A stretch of 64,000 nucleotides of DNA from Hormiphora californensis (Eukaryota > Ctenophora > Tentaculata > Cydippida > Pleurobrachiidae). A program made the position numbers and the translations under genes. This document shows, one piece after another, positions 59,317 to 64,000 of the stretch. The notes below the pieces were generated by a model. It was not told the DNA's origin and did not search any database. It saw only the letters and a list, made by a program, of their open reading frames with translations. The first letter of the stretch is position 1. Every line of letters starts with the position of its first letter. The stretch is taken from the NCBI GenBank assembly GCA_020137815.1, contig CM035353.1, forward strand, positions 7,967,298 through 8,031,297. The letters are read 5' to 3'.

Positions 59317-61388
59317 TGTGGGGGGAGATGATGCTAAAAGGGAGAACAAGAGACTGAGAAACAACATCACCAAGGAGCTACGGAAACCAGGACAAAGTAA
59401 GTAGCTGTTTGTACCAGGAACCGACGGAATCAGGAAATACTGGTCCCTGATAACCAGTGACCTAAATGACGAGTTATGATTGGTTGTTTACTTGATTCGG
59501 TCGGTTGCTGGTTTGTACCCAACCTCTCTCAAGAAAATTATATTGCTTGTGTAAAGGGGTGTGAAATTCTTTTATGGGGATTGGGGATGTGTGTTTCATT
59601 TAATACGGCTGAGATTTCACTAAATCCCAGAATGGTTTTGTTATTCTAACCCCTCCTATCCTCCTCAGACTAAGACCAACTATTTTCCATGCTCGGCCAA
59701 CTCAAAGGATCGAGTGAAATGTAACGAACATTTGTAAACGACGTCAGCCCAAAAGTTCAAGAAAAGAGCCCTGATAGAGAGGTTAAAAACATGGCAAAAG
59801 GAAATTAGGGATCGATAGCACAGAGCACTAGAGCAGGACATGTTATATCAAGACTGAATATTAATAAAGGGGTTAACTCTTGCTCAGATATATAATATAT
59901 ATGATAAGACGATAAGTTTCTACCAGGATATTATATGTCCCTTCCCCTGATGATGTATTGAGGGGACTGGTGATGGATGTAGAGGAGTTCTTTTAAACTT
60001 TTAATATTTGTTAATTCATTTTTTTAGAAACAGTTATACAACGCTTTTTGTATGAGTTCACCTGTCTAAACTGGATGAGGCCAAGATAATTTGTCGTTTT
60101 ACCAATGAGAGCCAAGGTCTTGAGTCGCCTGACACAGTCTTTGGCGCTCCATGGTCTTGGTTGTTGTAACGCGCGCAAACACATTTGTGATGGGAGGACC
60201 ACCCACTAAGCAAAGAACCCGCCCGCGCGCGAACAGGGCCTGAGCCAATTTGCTGGTCCGACTAACGAGCAATTAACAGCTAATTGGTCATTACTGATAG
60301 ACTGCAAAGATAATTTTCCTGATTGATCATGTGAAGAAATGTTACACCTACCAGATCTGACTCGAAAAAGCAGAAAAAATGCTCCATGGAGGGAGTTATG
60401 GAGCATTTTTTGGAGGAAAAGGTACAAAAAACCCATTAATTGATTGAAAATTAACTGAATTAATGAAATATAACATTGATTAGCTGAACAAAAGAGTTCT
60501 TACACATGCTGGTAACCTCAGAATGTGTCAAAATCGGTAAAATAAAAATTTTTCAACTCGACCGGCCGTGTTCTTGCAGTCAACCCACGATTCATTAAGG
60601 GTCCAATCGGCGAAATTCCGGTTCCAGTACGTCCCAAATCGTTTCCCACAGGTGCAAGTAGCAGTTGAAATGGCTTCAAATAGTTTTTTAACCTGAAAAA
60701 AGGGTGATAAACAGCATGAAAAAAAATAAAAATCTACCTAGCCCGTAAAAAATTACACCCCCTGATAGGGGCAAGCCTAGAGATTCCGAAAAGCATCATG
60801 ATATGGCTGGGAACCTCACATAGCGCCCGCCACACCCCGAAAACAGCGCACCTATTAAAATCCTCCGAAGTATACCCTCTTTCTCTATCTCTCACTCGCC
60901 CCCATCCCTAACTAAACGTAGCGCGCGCGATAACATGAGACTGAGAGAGACAGCGCAGGAGGATAGAAGAAAGAGGGGATATCATACCCAAGATGTCACA
61001 GGGGGGTGATCTCAAATCTTGCTATCCCGTCATCCTATTAAATACACAGGACGTTATCGAGGTACAGCAATAACAGAGGGGAAGTGAGGGGTGGCTAGAG
61101 GGGAGTAGGGGCCAGGGGTATCATGGCTCAGTAGTCAGAACCAGAAGAGTCTAGGACAAGTGATAGACCCTCGCCTAGTAGGAGGGAGACTGTAGGAATT
61201 ACCATATGACCAGCAAATATGCACTGAGCATCTGCAGCAATCGCACGACTCGCGAGTTAGAGAGGAAAACAACACACTACTGTCAATTTTACCACAAATT
61301 TATTCAACAACAATAAACACATCATGTCCATAATCTTGGACACAAAAGCTCCCAAATTAGTGCCTAGCTCAGGGTAGAGCCGTGAGGA

Positions 61389-61472
<84 letters not shown>

Positions 61473-61493
61473 AGAGAGAGAGAGAGAGAGAGC

Positions 61494-61587
<94 letters not shown>

Positions 61588-61855
61588 ACAATGATATTAT
61601 TATCTAGAGCAACATGGAACACACAAACCTCTTATAAAATACGAACCCACACACGTGTTGAAAACAAAAAAACTCCAAATTCAAAATATACGAAGGTATT
61701 CAAAACTTTCCTCGAGTTTTCCAAAACGAAAAAACTTATTACGAATCATTGTCACGGTTTCTCTTGACAGTTGACAATTTCTTGATATTACAAGATAGTT
61801 AATTAGTTCTCGAGTATAATGATGATCTATACTCATCACCATCATGAGTATATTT
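59317..61855. other. No supported gene
   Basis: The first 1.5 kb still shows suspicious homopolymers. Around 60000-60440 there are only short frames. From 60.9 kb quality looks normal, with a (GA)n tract at 61391-61587. No exon set was found. Confidence 0.4.
61391..61587. repeat. (GA)n microsatellite
   Basis: About 195 bp of GA with three small interruptions. Confidence 0.95.
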
Positions 61856-62626
61856 CTACTCATCAAGACACTGTGAGTACAGTAGCTTCCCCTCACTGCT
61901 CGACACGTTCACCAGGTCCCCCGAACTATCACTACTACTACCACCCTCTTCTGCACCATGTGTAGGGTCATCTAGTGTTGTACCATGTGTTATAGGGTCA
62001 TCTTCAGTGGGCCCTTCCCCGCTCTGAATTATATCTGGGGAGAGTTGTTTAGATGTTAACAATGTGAGAATTTTAGTGTAGAGAATGTTGGATAAAACAA
62101 GTTGCAGGACATATATCCTTTTTAGATCTAACATGACAAAACAAGTGAATAAATTGAACATTCAGTTAGAAACAATTAATTACTAAATGTGAAGCAACTC
62201 CAGAAAACTGTAAGGTGCAGCCTACTGCAGATACATGATGAAATGGCATATGAAAGGGCGGTACATTTTAGGAAGTTGAATATATGACGTCACACCCATG
62301 TGGTAATGATTCTGACCCACCCTGCAACAACATATGCAACAACAATGGGCCAGATCACTGTGATTTGGGTGGGGGCCTGGGAGTTAGCCGACAAAGAAAC
62401 TAAAATCTGAGGTATGCACAAAAAGATCAACGTATAGAGAAAGAGAGATAGATATTTGTACAGAGAGATAGATAAAAGGTTTGAGAATGAAGAAAAGCAA
62501 AGCACGTTTTAGAAGGCAATAAATAATGTTTAGCATTGGTAGACAATGTACACAGAGCCTAGCTACCATTGCCTACCAACAATGTAATGTGGACCATGTG
62601 GAGCAGAATAGAGGGACAAGGAAGAG

Positions 62627-62680
<54 letters not shown>

Positions 62681-63934
62681 TAGATAGAGATAGAGATAGA
62701 GAGAGATAGAGAGAGAGGGAGGGACAGAGATAGATAGATGATATTCGATGTTGAGGAAAGAGGCACAAGTTATATGGCCAGTCGATTGTACAAGACATGA
62801 GTGCTGCATGGGCTAAAGGAGTAATTGACAGTCTAGACACTAAATACACGCCAAGTAAATCCGTGACATCATCTCTAATAATAGGAAAACATCATCTCTA
62901 ATATTGAACAGAATGGTAAACAATGAACCACTACTCCCTCCGTCACCTGGTAGCTGCATTGAGGGGGGTGTCAGGACATCATACGACCCTGTATCCTCTC
63001 TACTTCCCTCTTCCTCCTCCTCCTCATCCTCTTGGACTTCACTGTGGGTCTTAGGAGGGCTGGCGGCTGAAAAGATGAGGATACTAAGGGGATACGCAGG
63101 GATAAAGGGCCGGTCGAGCAACTAGCAAGGTGAGGCCCATGGCGGGTGGGGCAGTTGGAGGGAAACATAACCAGCCCCCCCCCCCATCGACAATGTTGTT
63201 TGGCGAATGTTGAAATTGTAATTGGACACCAAACAAAAGACGTCATTTGATACAGCACAGCAGCTGCACACACCCCCCATTACAACATTACCACACACTT
63301 CATCAGCCCCTCACAGAATACACAAACAATATGATACCCCCCCCCCCCCACAAGATATACATGTCATGATACCAACCCCCCCCACAAGATATACATGATA
63401 TGGATCATGATACACAGTGCACCCCCCTCCCCTCTAGATATAATACATCAGGATACACTCTACCCCTTTGAGATACAGATCATGATACACCCCATCTCAG
63501 ATGCAGTTAACATACGTTGTGGTGTTTTGCGAATCTGCCAGGTTGGTCTAACAGCAGGGGCTCTCCCTTCCTCTCCAGTAGGTACACTAGGTACTGTAAT
63601 ATCACTGCTGGGGAAAGTGTCTTTAGAGAGGAGCATCCTCCGAACTGAGTCCTAACTCTCGGCGTAAATCAGCTACTGTCCGGTGGTCCTGAAAAGTTTG
63701 TTTTCGAGGAATTTAAATAATCTTGGTTCTTAGGTTTTAAATTACATATTGAGATTAGAGCAAGAATTAAGAGTGAACTCGAAAAGGGTTTCTTAGAACC
63801 CAAACACTACAATCATGTTCCGCTCTGACCCACATCGGATATAAGTGATACCTTGCAACTAATTTCACTGATCTGGTGTTGTTGATGATCCAGGATCTGC
63901 TGTATCTTGTCCACCGTGTATCGCAAATCTTCCA
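61856..63934 (-). CDS. Coiled-coil/acidic protein, 3' part
   Basis: Minus-strand exons 63934-63852, 63688-63646, 63066-62947 and 62034-61856 join in phase; the 5' end lies beyond the window. The first two are helical (YTVDKIQQILDHQQHQISEI, HRTVADLRRELGL). The third is acidic (EVQEDEEEEEEGSREDTGSYD). The last is acidic and Ser-rich (AEEGGSSSDSSGDLVNVSSS), ending YSQCLDE then TAG at 61858-61856. The donor of the 63646 exon (GTTCGG) is weak, so another exon may be missing between 63.1 and 63.6 kb. No catalytic domain seen; an adaptor or cytoskeletal role is only a guess. Confidence 0.6.
62632..62740. repeat. (GA)n/(GATA)n microsatellite
   Basis: GA repeats passing into GATAGA units. Confidence 0.9.
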
Positions 63935-64000
63935 CTGACAAGACACATTCCATTAATGCGATAATATAGTTTTAAGACTAGGCTAATAAACTAAAAAGAT

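Overview
This is a eukaryotic window. Genes are split into short exons (about 20-250 nt) with GT-AG introns, there are eukaryotic tRNA genes, and there are many (CT)n/(GA)n microsatellites and foldback transposons. The domain set (anoctamin, class A GPCR, Ly6/uPAR, thyroglobulin type-1, vWF type D, LRR) is animal. Compact intron-rich genes beside divergent GPCRs would suit an early-branching animal such as a sponge, but nothing here proves the phylum. A 100-N gap (57055-57154) inside homopolymer-rich sequence marks a draft assembly.

Genes were rebuilt by joining exons whose splice phases agree. Left to right: the 3' end of an anoctamin (1-2937, +); a complete 12-TM major-facilitator transporter of SV2/SLC22 type (4728-6980, +); a small secreted protein with a 27-bp minisatellite and a frameshift (7603-8173, +); a 17-exon minus-strand secreted protein combining LRRs, a thyroglobulin type-1 domain and a vWD domain (9152-14792), with two inverted tRNA-Gly(GCC) genes in one intron; a repeat-rich stretch (14.8-22.5 kb) holding several TIR elements and a LINE ORF1-like fragment; a 12-exon class A GPCR (22565-26992, +); a single-exon phytanoyl-CoA dioxygenase family gene (27566-28447, +), convergent with a four-exon Ly6/uPAR-like GPI-anchored protein (29030-29882, -); and a second, single-exon 7TM receptor (30550-31503, +).

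From 31.5 to 37.7 kb I see no gene, only dispersed repeats. A Mutator-like (MULE) element with an 11-bp target-site duplication and a SWIM-finger gene fills 37741-41142. A 13-exon coiled-coil gene (42867-50050, +) carries an intact ORF1-like transposon ORF in its last intron. A Ser/Thr/Pro-rich gene (50275-52416, -) is divergently paired, 97 bp between ATGs, with a small conserved-looking gene (52514-53002, +). Beyond 53 kb lie parts of Pro/Thr-rich and coiled-coil genes, a poor-quality region around the gap, and the 3' end of a coiled-coil/acidic gene (61856-63934, -).

The most interesting themes are: (a) short tandem duplications that repeatedly fall on splice sites (five loci, including an 8 x 32-bp array of a 5' splice site); (b) dispersed repeats carrying perfect RFX X-box palindromes; (c) a pogo/Tigger-type MITE inserted exactly into a splice donor, which it preserves; (d) the LRR + Tg1 + vWD architecture; (e) a 1.1-kb TA-flanked TIR element studded with about 13 copies of GAGGTGC/GCACCTC.
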